From assembly GCF_030867145.1 (NCBI RefSeq), contig NC_134421.1, forward strand, positions 24,621,979 through 24,685,978: 64,000 nt of DNA, in the 5' to 3' direction. A model generated the notes under the pieces. The model did no database searches. It saw only the letters and a program-made list of their open reading frames with translations, and was not told the DNA's origin. Each line of letters begins with the position of its first letter. Position 1 is the first letter of the stretch. Below are positions 37,401-52,400 of the stretch, one piece after another. A program made the translations under genes and the position numbers. This DNA comes from Opisthocomus hoazin. Lineage: Eukaryota > Chordata > Aves > Opisthocomiformes > Opisthocomidae.

Positions 37401-40400
37401 ACACCACTATTGACACAAATCCAGAAACCACTTGCACACTTTCTCTACCACTAACATCCTTTGTCTGCTGTAGTAAATAACATTTTGCCCAACTTTGCTA
37501 GTCTATCTGGTCCTCCCTACTTTCTAATGTTAACTCGTCTTTTAGTGTCATCGTCCTGTCCAGTGTCTGTCTTCCTCATTACCAGCTTCTGTTGTTTGTG
37601 GAATTATCACCTGTTTATTAATAAGGCCAGCCATCCGGTCTCTGTGTCTTGTTTCTGAAAGGTTCTGAATCTCAGTGACTTGGATGTTTTCATGTGAAAC
37701 TGGCTCAATTTCCCTGATATGTAGAGGCCCTGTCTATTGAGGCTTCATGTGTTCTTCATAAAAATCAAAGGGGGAAGGACAGATGCTGGATTTCTTCCCA
37801 TCTCACCTTCACTGCCAGATTTCCTCTTGATACTGTTTTTCCTCACTTGAATGACACTATGTTTGTGCATTATTTTTGTATTACTTTTTTAACCCTTCTT
37901 TAACTTGAGGTTACCAACCTGTATTCCTCCCCCATCCCTCTCCCTGATTCCAGCCCTTCTGGGTTGCTCTTTTTCTACTGGTTATCAAAACCAGTATCAC
38001 TGTACGCTTTCTGTTTTTTCCTGAAAACTTGTCAAAACCCATCTTAAAGCCGTGTATGGCTTTTTGGTCTTATGTCTGCTGGAAGAACACTGTTGAAATG
38101 ACTAACAATCTTTGATCGGGTTGCCAGGTTAATTTACAAATGCCCTGTCTTTACCTACTTATTCTTTTTGAAGTGTTTTTCTCTAGCTTAAGCAGTTCTT
38201 CTGCCCTTCTGATATGTGTAGAGAAAAAAATGCACTCTGCACTTATGTATCTTTAAGGATTCTTGTTCAATGCCTTTATCTATCATGCATGTAACACAGC
38301 AGAGCCCTAAGGGTTATTTGCGAGACACCTTGGAAATCCCTAGACCACTGCAAGTAGCTAATGAACATACTTACTTTAATTTTTCTACTGAAAGAGAGAT
38401 ACAACCTTTCTCAGATCACCGTCTCAAGAATTTAAAGACCAGCTTCTCTGGGACAAGTAACAATGTTGAAGCGTTTTGAACTCATCTGTGATGAGTTCCC
38501 TAAAGCTCTCTGAAATATCTTCAGGGAGATTGGAAGACTGATCAAAACCTCATAATGTTTTGTTGAATGCCTGTCAAAATTCCTGGTGGCAAGCAGGCAA
38601 ACTCCCATAGATTTCAAGCTACTCCAGGAAACAGGAGAAAGTGTTCTCCCTATTGAGAATCTGTTCAGGTATTAGAACTGCATCCTGTCCTGCTGGTCAT
38701 AGGAAATACGCTGCTACTGCCCCTAAGATGACTTGTAGCAGAGCAAAAAGGTATTCGTTTTCTTCCCTTCTGTAAAGATTTGTTAATAAAAATGATAGAG
38801 CAGTATAGGTTGAGAGGGATGTCTGGAATAATTTCATCTAACCTTCTGCTTAAACCAAGGCCAACTTGGATCAGGTTCCTAAAGACCTTGTCCAGTTCAG
38901 ATGCGCAAGGATGGAGATTCCACCACCTCTCTGGGCAACTTGCTCTAGTGTTCGGTGAAAATACACCTTTTTCATAATACATACCTAGAATTTCCTATGT
39001 TCCAGCATGTCTATTGCCTCTAATACTATCACAGTCATCATTTAATAAGTGTCTGGCTCTGTATTCTCTATGTCCACAGCTATTTGAGATGGCAGTAACA
39101 TCTCCCTGTACCCTTCCTTCTTAAGGCTGAGCAAACCTGGTTCTCTGCCTTTTCTTGTATATCATGCGTTCCAGTCCCCTCACCATCTTGCTTACCCTCT
39201 GTTGGACTTGCTCCAGTATGTCAATGTCTGTCTTGTATTGAGAAGCCCAAAACAGGACACACAACTCCAGATAATTAAGGTGCAGCTAAGTATCACTGTC
39301 ATCTATTCTTGACAGCAGTCTTCCTGGAAAAGATACGAAAAACAACTATTAAAAAATTTAACACTCTTGATTCTTTATTGTGAATTTAAAATATATATTT
39401 AGCTTTTTTCTTAGCAGTTCATTTATATTTTGAGCTTTATTTGTATGAGGAAATACTGGTATTATCTCTTCCTCCCACTTCTCCTTTTCAAGGAATTTTA
39501 ATTTGTTGCTTCATCAAAGCCAACAATCCGTAACAGCTTCAACACTTAAAATGCCTGCTTATGTGGGTTTTTTAAATTTACTTGTATTTTCTTGCTTCCA
39601 AGAGTAAGCCAAAATATGCGGGTATGAATGTTCTTGTAGGTATTTTGCTACTTCAGTTATTAAACTCTCTGAACTCTAAGCACCCTATCTTTTCAGCTTG
39701 TGTTCTTTTTTGAACAAGGTGAAAAACCAGTTTTTATCTAAGATTCACACTGATGCAGCTTCCTTTATAAACTTAGTGAAGGGAATGTGTTCATTTTGTC
39801 ATTTGAAAAACTTCAGTGTAATCTTCGGTGTGAAACTGGTTTCTTTTGGACTATAATTACAAAAACATTAAGAATTCTCCTTTGTATTATTATTGTTGGG
39901 AAAATAGCTTTGAATTTGTTATTCAGTTCTCCTTTGTTATTGAAACCAGTATAAAAACAAGCCATATAGGCTTAACTAACTGGTATTTGCGTAATGCCCT
40001 GGCTTTTCCAGTTATAAGAGCCTTCATATGTTGCAGTTATTAAAAATGAGGTGTGTTCTAGCCTTTTACACTCTGAAAATGTTCATTGAATTGGAGTCAA
40101 AATTTGGGGACTGGGGGTGGTGGTGTTTTTTCTCCTTTCAGTCTCATTGAAGGCTCTGAAAGCATTACTGCCTCTCTCCCGCCCCTTCTTTTCCGTGTGT
40201 CAAGCAGCTTAATATTGTCTTTGTTTTCTGAACTATTGAAAAGGAAAAAATGGAAGTCTGGTTTCCTTTTGGGACTATTTCCTCCTGTTTCATCCTCTGA
40301 CTTTTACCTTTAGTTTTGAGGGAGGTTGGGCTTTCTCAAGTCTGTAAAGGCAATACATTGCTAACCTCCGGTTCCTGATAAGCTGTTGAGAACAAGGGAA

Positions 40401-43400
40401 AGTTGATGATGTCCCGTTAATTTTTACTGACAGCAGCAGGAAATCGCTGTAGAGGCTCTCGAATGTTCCATCCCTTGACCTTGCTCATGTAAACAGGATT
40501 TGGAGGAAGCGAAGCAGTGTACTGTAATCTGGAAGTCAGAATGTCTGCGCTGGCTGAGAGATATTTGCTGTTCTTTCTCTTCCAGTGCTAGTTAACATTG
40601 AAAGCAACACATATTTATTGTTCATTTATAGTATGACTTGAACAAAGTTACGACTGGATTAATTATTGGAAGGTGAAAGATCAGAATTGGTCCTGTTTGG
40701 AGCAAAAGGAACATACTGTGTTTTAAAATAGAAAGTGACCAAAGAGATTCGCCTCCCCTGCACTCCCTCACTCCCTCCTCCCCAATATGTTAAAGCAAAT
40801 AAGAGCATGTGCAACTTTTATTCTTCACGGTAAGACATTGTTCATTTATCTGTACTGCATTTGTAGTAGGTGTCTTAATGCAAAAAGTAGAAGTGTCTGT
40901 GCTCTCGATTTATCCTGCACACGTTGCTTCCCCAGTGTGTATTTCGGGGAAATCTGTAGAAGAGGTTGACAAAAGAAATTTTATCTTAAAAGCTAAAAAC
41001 ACTGCATATTTTCCTTACCATGTAACTTCAAATTTATTCTGATTTACATCCTTTCCTGGCTCTAGCCTTACATGGAAATAAACACTTAACTGTCTTCAGT
41101 AAGGTTAAGGGGAGGGGAAAAGGAAGAAAGGAAAGAATAGCAATTTTGTAGATAGATCATCTCCTCTGGGGCCCAAGTCCGGTTCAGAAGGGAACAGCCA
41201 GTAGAGCAAAGCTTATATGGCACTTCACAGAATCACAGAATCACAGAATAGTAGGGGTTGGAAGGGACCTCTGTGGGTCATCTAGTCCAACCCCCCTGCC
41301 GAAGCAGGGTCACCTACAGCAGGCCGCACAGGATCTTGTCCAGGCGGGTCTTGAATATCTCCAGAGAAGGAGACTCCACAACCTCCCTGGGCAGCCTGTT
41401 CCAGTGCTCCGTCACCCTCAGAGGGAAGAAGTTCCTCCTCATGTTCAGACGGACACACTTCCCTGTGCACAGTGATTGCCCTTACTGCTTGTTATAGTTA
41501 ATATGAAAGCACAACAGCTTTCTGTAGTTCATAGATACCAAGTTTTCTTGGGATTTCGGACATTTAGCCTTTCACTCAAACTCTGATCATTGCATGATAT
41601 TCATATGTTTTTCTCTACCAAAGAAAAGTTCTGGTCCTATCTCTTTGAGAGGAGGACTGGAATCATTGTCTTCTAATAAAAAGAGAAAAATCTCCTGCTT
41701 GTGTTCCTTGTCCAAAACTCAGTTGCCTATTAGACCAAGCTCTGCATTGAGAAGTGATCCCACCAGCAGAAGGGCTTTGATAAAAATTGACAGTTCCCAG
41801 CCTCTTCCATCACCTTACCCTCCTTGTTCCCAGACAGAGAAATAAGAAAGGCCGCTCCCTGAATAGCTATGGAGTTTTTTGTGTACTGCCATTCTTCTGA
41901 TTACCAGTAAATGAATATTTGAACAAACTGCCAACTCCATGATCTGAACTCCAAATCACAAACATAGAGTGAAATTAGGGAATAATGTGAAGAGATTCTG
42001 TTTCTCCAAAGTTCTGAGGTAAAACCGTCCTCACCTTTTCCATAGAAGAGCATACCAAAAAAACTCTCAAACAGGCTCGTATTCTCTGATGCTAGGTCTT
42101 GTAAAAACATAGAATAAATGCTGTAAATAAAGGAACTCAGAAGTGTTTAGTGCAGCAGAATAAAATAAGAGTTTGTAAACTCTGCTCTCGTGTCTTTGCA
42201 AATGAATCCTTCTCTCTGTCCTTTCTACTCTTTTCATGCTATGCAGGGACAGTGTGTGGGGCTGGAGGAAGAACATAGGTTGCCTTTTCTCCACAGATCT
42301 GCAGCTAAACATGTTCAGCTACTGTCAGGGAAGGAAAGTCTCCCATCCCTCTCAAAGGCTACAGCTAATCCATCTGGAACAACCATAAGGCAGTGGAGAC
42401 AGCCTTTTCTGTTGCCCAGTTAGGGGTCTTCCGAAGAAGGTATGGTGTATACGAACAAAATGGCTCATCTTCTGTCACTAGTGGCGAAAGGATGAAGTGT
42501 TTGGCATATTGAGCAGTGAATTTCTAAACTTGCATTCTGAGCCTCTGTAGAGGCGCAGGCATGTTTAAAAAGATTTGTGTACTTAAAAGCAGTATGCTTT
42601 GATACCACTAGCATCAAATAACACTTAAAGATCAGATACATGAAGGTGAACTCAACATTTGTAATAGAAGTAGAATATGATCCAAATGGCCCTTGCGTTT
42701 TGCAGTGATGTTATTCTAACACAGCGTGTAACTGCTGGTTTACAAGGAGAGAACAGGAAATGTGTTGTGCCGCTACATAATTAGGTAATAATACATGTCT
42801 TGATGTTCCTTAATATGCTTCATTATATTCTTTGAGTGAACTGGAGCTTGAGAGAAAGTGAAGTTTTCACTGGAGACAGAATTCTGAATCTGGGCACCAG
42901 AGAGTGCAAGAACATAATATTTCCTGTACTATTTTTAGCCTGCTTTCCTGAGGAAACGTACCTTATGAGATTGTACTGTTTGTGTGTCTGTCTCCATCCT
43001 ATCTCCCTAATAATTTTTAAATCAAATAGTTGGTGTTTGGTTTTTTTAACCAAGTTTGGAAATAAGCAGTTAGTAGAATAAGGTAACATATTAGTGCTGC
43101 CACTAAAGAAAAAGCCAGTGGGATGTGATACTGAATTCACTGATACAGGACTGGGCACGGAGTGGCTACTGGTGACCTGCCCTGTAAGAATGTCACTGCG
43201 CAAACAGAGGGAGTTTGAGTTACTGTGGGACTGGAAGGTCAGGAGAGACACTTGGCAAGAAAAAAATCTGCACATACCCAGCATATAAAAGATTAAGCTT
43301 CAATGTTTAGTTTCCTCACAAGGCAGTTTGTTTAATCATGTTGCCTTTGCTCATAGTGACGCTACTAACAGATGCTATTGCTGTTCTATGGGTACTGTTT

Positions 43401-46400
43401 TGTGGGAGAATAGGCTTGCCATAGATGACTTTTAGAACTGGCAATATTTTACTTTGTATAGGGTCTTACTCATGGCAACAGTGCAATGCTTCAGGAATGC
43501 TTTTCAAGTTGATCCACGTCTGTATATTGTTCCTTTAGCAAATCAGCACATTTCTGGGAACTAGAGGGATGGAAGTTCCAGGTATTATTTCTGTTTCAAC
43601 TTCCTGAGATACTGTACATGTCTGCTCTGACCTTGTCTGCCCAAGCAGCCTTTTCCCCTGCTTGGGCTGGGAATCTAAGCTGTCTTCACAGTTCACACAG
43701 CTGATTCCTCGGCATGCAGAAAATGCCCGACAGCTATCAGCCCACACATCCACTAACAACTGGTTCCTTCCTCTTCCTGGGGAAGAGCAATATCCTCTGC
43801 AAAGAAGCGTCCCCTGAGGAATGCAGGAGCAGCAGCAAGCCTTTCACACAGGAAATTACTACTAGAGCACTTGTAGAAAAGTGTTTCTGTCACTTGGATT
43901 GTCAGTCTATAAAGAGCTTCCTGCTGACCTAGATGATGATTTACTACTGATCTAAATGCTATTTGTGAGTCATTTAGCTTAATGGAAGTTAATGAAGTTA
44001 GCATTCAGTAGCTCTGTTATTCTGTAAACACCTGTTTTAATTTTTTTTCATGCAGTAGCACAAGTTAAGTTTTGAACTTCTTGGTATTGATGGGACTTTA
44101 ATAATTCTGAGATCACACATTTTGTGGGACTGAGAAACACGGGAATGTTTAGATTAGTTCGTAGTGTGTGACTCTCTTAGAGAAGGCTGCAAGGTTTTAT
44201 TTTTGTTTATCTTAAGTTGGATAATAAAGCTGAGCTACAGATCAGATGTGTCAGAAAACAAGATGCTAAAGCTAAAATACTGCCCTTGAATTACCCTTTG
44301 TTCTTGAATGCTACTGGAATCTATGTTTAGTGCAGTATGCTTGCAGCTGTGTGGTAGAACCTTGAATATAAAATGAAATACATATATAGAATGAGTATGT
44401 TATTCAAAATTTTTAATCCAAATTTGTTACAGCAGCAAACACTTGTAATGCTGTTTATATCTTTCCTTATTTTTCCCTGAATGACAGTGCTTGAACAAGT
44501 GCGAGCAAATTCTGTTTATCACTTAGATTACAGTGATATCTAAACCCAGAGGGTACTTTCTGCCTAACAGCTTGCTTGAGTGTTTTCCAAATTTATCAAT
44601 TGTTCTAGTACAACACATCTCTCCTTGCAAGTCTTGCTGCATTACTGTCTAGTTTTCTGTAAGAGATGTAGTTACTTGCTTCATGTGAGATAATGGAAAC
44701 ACTGAGAGATCCAAAAAGTACATAGGATGGTTAAAATGAGACTGAAAGACTGAGACTTTTCAAATAAAATTCAGCAGCAAGAGCAACAATATTACTTCAT
44801 CAGATAGATGTTTGAGATAGAAAAACTCTGAAAGCATCTTGGCTTCTGTCTTCCACCAAAATAGTTTTGGAGTCAGAAGTGAAGTAGGACAATGCTAAAG
44901 GATGATTTCACAGTCATTTTAACTTAACAACTGTTTTTGTCTGGTTAATTCCATCCAAGTCAATTCCCTGACCTGCTCAGCTATCCAAACACTAATACTT
45001 GCACAAAAGAAAAGAAATAATGAGAAAAAATTATTTGGAGATTAAGAAGGAGATTAGTGCTGGCTGTAACCTAACTGAGGTTGACTGATGTCCATGAAGC
45101 CGTGTATCCAATATGACTGTGGTAGAACACATACGGGTGTTACATGTATGACACATCTGAACATCACCTTTTTTAAAATGCAATGGAAAAATACAGGCAA
45201 AGGAGGTGGTAGTTATGGCTTCCTTTTGTCCAGGCAGTAGGTGTGTTGGATTCGGTTATTTTTCAGCAGAAGAGGATTCTTTTCTGTCTGCATGGCTGTA
45301 ACCTAAACAGCAGCTGAGACAGGCTGAATGGATGCAGCTCCATCCTTCATGCTTGAATTTGAAGCACTGTAAAGTAAAATCTGAAAGTATATAGCATCAG
45401 AGGAAAGCAAGTGAGAAGCCATCCATGGTTAGTGATTAGGGTGTTCCTCTGGAAGAGAAATGCTGGATTCCTTTGCCCTTATGAATTTTGCAGTAAACAG
45501 TATGGGGGGGGGGGGGGGGGGGGGGGAAGAAAAAAAGTAGGAGCTGGGAGCTGTGTGACTAACACCAGAAGTGGAGATCATCACTGTTCTGAGAAGATGT
45601 ACTTCCCACCCCCACCCCCATATAGTACTCTAGTTGTACCAGCTGGGGTTGGTGCGAGGGAAGGAGAGATAAATAGATGCTGTCCTCTGCATGTTGTGGC
45701 TGCGTGGAGGTCGTACTTCCTGAATGCCAAGGTGTCGGTTCCACACTGCATGTCAGATACCTGAAGCATAAGTTTTGCAGTGCAACTCTGAGTTGATTAT
45801 TGCAGTATTTTTATTGTAGAGGAAGACCCCTTTCTTGACATAGAGATTTAAGAGAATAAATTTCTTTATCCTTAACCTATTCTTAGATAAACCAGTATCA
45901 AACATTCCTCACTGAAAAGATTACTCTTCCAAGCCATGATTCATTCTTATAGGTGTTTCCTCATTTCTTACGCATCTCTTAGGACAGGAATTCTGTGTCC
46001 ATACTTCCAATTTTTGCCAGTGTAGTGTAACAGTACAATACTATCTCTTGCTCAGTACTTCCAGCTTGTTATAACTACATGTAAGAAGTTGCTGTAATTC
46101 TTCACTCAATAACCTTATAGCATCAAAGAATTATCATTTCACTCAGTTATATATTATGTCATTGTCATTATTTTCAACACCTCTGCTTTCTGTAGTATAT
46201 TACACTAGAATGTCTTCATCTCCAGGATCTTACATGAGTACATAAGGTTGCATTTGGACAGCTGAATGAAGTCAGATTGCCAAGTAACCCTGACTATTCT
46301 AATAGTTTCCAGTATGCCTTTTTGTGTCATCTGTAAACTTTATCTTCCAGATCGCTGGTGCATTTTTCATGGGACTGACACAAGAACAGACTTCAGTGGA

Positions 46401-49400
46401 ATCACTAAAACCATCATAATTCTGTAGTAACCTTCTGATTTAACTGTTTTTGAAGAAACACTAGCTAGATAATTGACTTGATACTGCATCACAACCTAAA
46501 ATGTGTTAATTAAAATTGTAGCGTGCATATTATGGATTTAAAGAAAAAAAGCATTTTCATCAGGAACAATTTGTCTAAATGTTTCACTGGAGAGGTCTTC
46601 AGTTTGACAGACTATTTCTTTTTTCTCAAACCATATAGATTTTCTTGACATTATGCCTTAAATCTTTGCTATATATGTCCTAAATCAACTTTTCAGTGTT
46701 TTTCCCTGACACAGTTCTCAAGCTGACTGTGACCTATGACCACACAGTGATCCTGTTTATCCTTTCTAACTACTAATGGAATGTCAGCTTCCCCACTCCC
46801 CTGGTATTTCTCCATTATTCCAGGTTACATTAAAAATCAACATCATTATCTTACTTGTTATTTCAAACCATTGAGTTCAAACTGTGTAACCCAGGACTTA
46901 AAAATATTTACATACAGTATAAATTGTTTAACAGTCTTTTTTTGCCACGGTTGGAATAGCAAGTATTTTGCCAGAAATGTAATTATAGCATTTATTATCT
47001 TCCAAAATAGAAGATAAAAATATTTCATTAACCACATTAAAAAATTTCTGCGTCACTCTCTAGCAGCTCTAGCTAATAAGTATGCCATTGCTAGGACTTT
47101 GTTTGTTCCTGACATTTGTGAAGTACAAATAATCCTTGAGTGACAGAAATTATGTAGCCTACCTTCCTACAAATCTGTGTTTCATAGCTGACTGTAAGGT
47201 TTTATTTGAAGCTTTTCCCTTGCTTTGAGGTAATTGTAAGCTCTGTTTCTCTCATATGCATTCTCTGGCCTCCAATAATTTGTAAACTTCTGCCAGAGCC
47301 TTTCTCCCAGTGGGAGTACTTACTGATTTCTCTCTTTTAGCTGGCAAACTATTCTCAGGAAATTTATATGAAATCAGCTCACTCTAAGATATCTATTCCT
47401 CCATCAGACCGTCTTAAATCTGCAACAACTTAAAAACTTAAAACAGAGGTGTGTGGACAAGCAGACGGAAATGATAGACTTAGCATTGTTTCCTTAGGAA
47501 AGTAGGCTAAAATCTTCTTTTTATTGTTCCTAATTCTAATGGCTATAGAGTCTTTGCTGATGCCTTCAATTATCCTGATCAACTGTGTTTCATCACTTCT
47601 AGTTTATGGTCATTTGTATTATTCTGCCTTTTAAAGTTGTAAAAAGCAGCAGTATATCTTATCTGTGAAGGCTCTAAATCCCCAACAGGAATTTGGCATT
47701 TGGGACTGGAATGCCAGCTGTTGATCTGGGATTATAGTGCCAACTGCTTTCGTTTTTATTGTGATTTTAACATCAAGTACGGAGTGCGACGCACATTAGG
47801 GATATGCTTTCTGCCATATCCCACTGAGTGTAGTATCTCCACATCTTGACTAGAACACTACCTGTCATAACTGATACTATACAATTGATTACGTGTTGTT
47901 TACTTCATCTGTGCAGTTGCAAGAACACAGTCAGCCTTAATCAAATGGAAATAATAAAGGGGACGTAGCAATAAGATATTCTGGTTTATATGTCTTTTAG
48001 CACAATTGTGTTTATTTCTTATCTATACCCCAGCAGATAGTATTTAATGCAGTTTTCCTTTAATACTTATTTAGTGAAGTATTTAAATATTATTTATGTA
48101 TCTTTCTTTCAATTTGATTATATCCTTAATACAACTCTAACCTGTACAATCAAACTATTTAGAGAAATGTGCTTTACTTTCTTTGAAAGTGTCACGCGGC
48201 CATGAGCACAAGGGAGCGCAATCACGTTTCGGAATCTGAGCTGCTGTTCTTAGCAGGAGTATCTTATGTGTAACTGGGAGGTGTGGTAGATACACCAGAA
48301 GGCTGTGCTGCCATTCAGCGTGACCTGGATAGGCTGGAAAGCTGGGCAGAGAGGAACCTGATGAGGTTCAACAAAGCCAAATGCAGGGTCCTGCACCTGG
48401 GGAAGAACAACCTCATGCACCAGTACAGGCTTGGGGTGGACCTGCTGGAGAGCAGCTCTGCGGAGAGGGACCTGGGCGTCCTGGTGGACGACAGGTTAAC
48501 CATGAGCCAGCAGTGTGCCCTAGCTGCCAAGAAAGCCAATGGGATCCTGGGGTGCATCAAGAAGAGTGTGGCCAGCAGGTCGAGGGAGGTTCTCCTTCCC
48601 CTCTACACTGCCCTAGTGAGGCCTCATCTGGAGTACTGTGTCCAGTTCTGGGCTCCCCAGTTCAAGAAAGATGAAGAGCTACTGGAGAGAGTCCAGCGGA
48701 GGGCTACGAGGATGATGAGGGGACTGGAACATCTCCCCTACGAGGAGAGGCTGAGGGAACTGGGCTTGTTCAGCCTGAAGAAGAGAAGGCTGCGATGGGA
48801 CCTAATAAATGCTTACAAATATCTGAAGGGTGGGTGTCAGGAGGATGGGGACAAGCTCTTTTCAGTGGTGCCCAGTGACAGGACAAGGGGCAATGGGCAC
48901 AAACTGAGGCACAGGAAGTTCCGTCTGAACATGAGGAAGAACTTCTTCCCTCTGAGGGTGACAGAGCACTGGAACAGGCTGCCCAGGGAGGTTGTGGAGT
49001 CTCCTTCTCTGGAGATATTCAAGACCCGCCTGGACAAGGTCCTGTGCAGCCTGCTGTAGGTGACCGTGCTTCGGCAGGAGGGTTGGACTAGATGACCCAC
49101 AGAGGTCCCTTCCAACCCCTACTATTCTGTGATTCTGTGATTCTGTGTAAGTGTTACACACTTAACTCGATTGATCTCTAGAAAAGATTTGTGTTAATGT
49201 TGTCCAATATTATTTTTATTATTATTAGAAATACTTTTCCTGAAAATGCGGGGGCGTAGATGATGGGGAGTGCTAGTGATGCTCTTTTTTCGTTAGAGTA
49301 TGGGAAATGATACATCCTGTTGTACCTTGCACAGTTCCATAAATTCTTGCCATTACCAGGCTGCTGCTGGTGATAATAAAATACCAAAGTAATCTTCCTT

Positions 49401-52400
49401 TCAGAAGTTTTAAAAGATCATAGTATTAGTACAAATAAGGGATTTTTTTTCTAAAAACAGAAAAGTTGTAGAGACTGCAACTTAGTCATCATTACAAAGC
49501 AAGAGGGCTTTAATCTGAATCCATGGTGATGCTTAACAAAATTTCCGTTCTGTTGCTCAGTAAAGCATCAGACTTCAATGCCAAAGAAGTGGCGAGCAGG
49601 AACAGAATAAAAGTTCCTGGTTTCTTTGTCCTGGCCTAACCAGAGGACCAGATTTCCAGAACAGATGTGTGGTAGTTTGAGATATAGTGAGACAAGCAAG
49701 TTCTGCCCTTGTGTGTCACCTGCAAGTTGTACACGTTCTGTGGCTTTGAATCCTACTTGTGGAACAAACTGATGCTCCTGTTTTGGCTGCCAGTGTGACT
49801 AGTCACATTAAAAGTTTGTTCCTTTACACCAAAAAGAAACAGTTGATGTAAGTTCATTTTCTTTTTTTTTTTTGTCAGAACTTTGATACAGCATTCATAC
49901 AAGAATATACTGACTTGTGTAGACCTATATGAAGACAATTGATATTGAATACTGTTTTAGACTGTGATAGTTCTGATCTGGACCTCACTAGGACAAATAT
50001 AATTCCAAAACACTTTTTGTACGCTAGAGCAATAGGAAGGTGAGCAATTTAAACAGTGACTGAGGATATATAATTGTTCCTCAGTCACTGGCTGTATTCC
50101 TATTTTGAACTCATTTTTCCTATTTTGAACTCATAGAGAATACTAATGTTAATCAATGTTTTAAGTTTGGCCGTTCAAAACAAACAGAAAATCACAAACA
50201 TACCACAAGTGCTAGTAATGTAGCAGCAAACATAATTAAATATGGAATGTGTGCAGAAGAATTGCATGGGTTTTTAACAGGTTAATTTAAACTGGGGTAG
50301 ATGTATGAATAAACTAAAACACTGTGACCAGTGGATTTTAATATTTATCTTCAAATGGCAAGCCCTTTATTTGGTGTTTTCCATTTATTTTCCTAATATA
50401 GATACACACAGTTTTAAAGTTTTGCATATGATAGGGGACAGAGCTGCAGTTTATTTCTGTTCTAAAGTAATAAGAGTTTGTAAGGTGTTTAATATAAGTG
50501 TGTGTGTATACAGATATATATATATGTGAATATATCATTGTATACATATACACAGAAAAATGTTATATATATAAAAAATACATATATAAAAGTATATATA
50601 GCCTTTTATATGTATTCTTCTACTCTAAAGAGATATTTGTTTGTGTATGTATTTTTACAGTCCTGTGTGACCTTATGCTATTTTTTGAAAAATCATAAAT
50701 TATATTATTATTATTATTATTTTCTACTTATATACATTAAATGGAGACATGTGCCAATCCGCAGTAAGCCTGTTCTTCAGAACGTCTTCTATGCACAAAA
50801 TGCTACACCTTGCTGAATGAAGGAGTAAGCATTGGTCTTGTTTCTGGTGAGTTGTGTATCTGTTTGTAGTACCCCAGCTTTTCTTGTCACAGAAGCGTCA
50901 CTACAGAGGATGGAAACTGTAAGTGGAGTTTTCTGTTGTACCAAGAAAGAGTAATAAGTTGTGACAGTGATTGGATCTGGAACACAAAGTTGTGAATTGT
51001 CGTGGACGGTAGACCAGGTTTCTTTCCTTCTGCTGTGTTCTGCAGCTTAGTGGCAAAGGAATCCTGTAAGAATCAGGAGGCAGATCTTCGTCAAGTTGTT
51101 GGCCTTGTAGAATTTTGCTGCTGAGTGGCAGTAGTTATACTAGATTTTCCCCCTGCCCCCCTCTTCTGTTTTTGGTTGGCAGGGAGGAAAAGCTGACTGC
51201 AAAGTAGCCAGGGGTGTCACATCACCAATAATATGAATCAGGATCTTAATCTATAAGACATTCTTACACAAAGAACTAAGGGCAAAGGGGGCTTTCTCCC
51301 AGCATCATTTGCAGAAGCGAAGAACAAACCCCTAAATTTTAGCTGACTGCTTTTGTTATTTATTTATCCATATTTATTTTAACAAAAGTCAACAGGATTT
51401 TGGATGTGACCGTTCTGATATTGAGAACATCTGTTGAGGCAGAAGTCGGAAGATTTTTGCACTTTTACTTGGCTTGAACATAATATGTATAAACTAAGTT
51501 TTGTCCACATTTATGTTTTTTAAAATTAAATAAATAGTCGTAAAAGAAATTCACCATGGGAAATGGTGTCAGTTCCAAAATAAGAGATTGCTCAATGAGA
51601 ATGGTATGGATGCAAACTCCTTCTCGTAGCTGAGGACCAGATTCAGCGATCAAGAGGTCTTCTAGTAGTATGTTCCTGTGAAATTTAAGAATAGCAAATG
51701 TTCTTGGAATTGTAACTCGCCGAGTCAGGCACCATCCCTACCCTTCCCCTTGTCCCAACGACCCATATTCAGGGAGAGTGGTGTTGCCATTTATCCCATG
51801 CTGACAGTTAGTCACCCCCAATGGTTTGTTAATTTTTGTCACTTTAGGTAGGAAGAAACTGAATAGGGAGAATATAAATGTTTAGAGCCTGGTAGCTAAT
51901 GAATTGCTTGAGCAATGAAACACACTCTCTCAGCTTATCACAGAGAGGTTTTTTTTTGCCTTTTTAGATTGAATTCTGATTTTAATGAACTAACAGAACT
52001 GCAGAACATATTCTTAAAGCAGTAAGGTGTTTATTTTGGTTTCCTCAAAGCTGCAACTGTCACAGCCCAACAGTGGGAGAAAATTAGGAAGCATTTCAAA
52101 ATAAAGCTATTATTGGCAGTCTTAATGCTTGAACTGTAATTTTTGTCGTTGTTGAATTCCTTTTTTAATACAGCCAAGCAGAATCTATCTACCTACCAAT
52201 CTTATGTGCCAACACATTTAGCATTTTAATTGGTGCTGAATAATGTGGGTATTTTGACAGATGTTTGTAATAGAACACTAATTAAAATAAATGATTTTTC
52301 AAGAGTGTAACAGGCATGTCAGACCACTCCAAAGTTAACAATTCTTGGATATTTGTATGCAATTCTCAAATTTCTCAGTTTCTGCAGTTCCCTAATTTGA

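Noticed and set aside
48381..48674. 97-codon plus frame and minus frames within the CR1 copy
   Set aside because: Out-of-phase shadows of the CR1 ORF2 frame.
50054..50090. MicroRNA precursor
   Set aside because: Stem of only 13 bp with no extension outward; precursors need about 30 bp.
50498..50816. Tyr/Ile-rich frames at the TA-rich microsatellite
   Set aside because: Low-complexity artefact.
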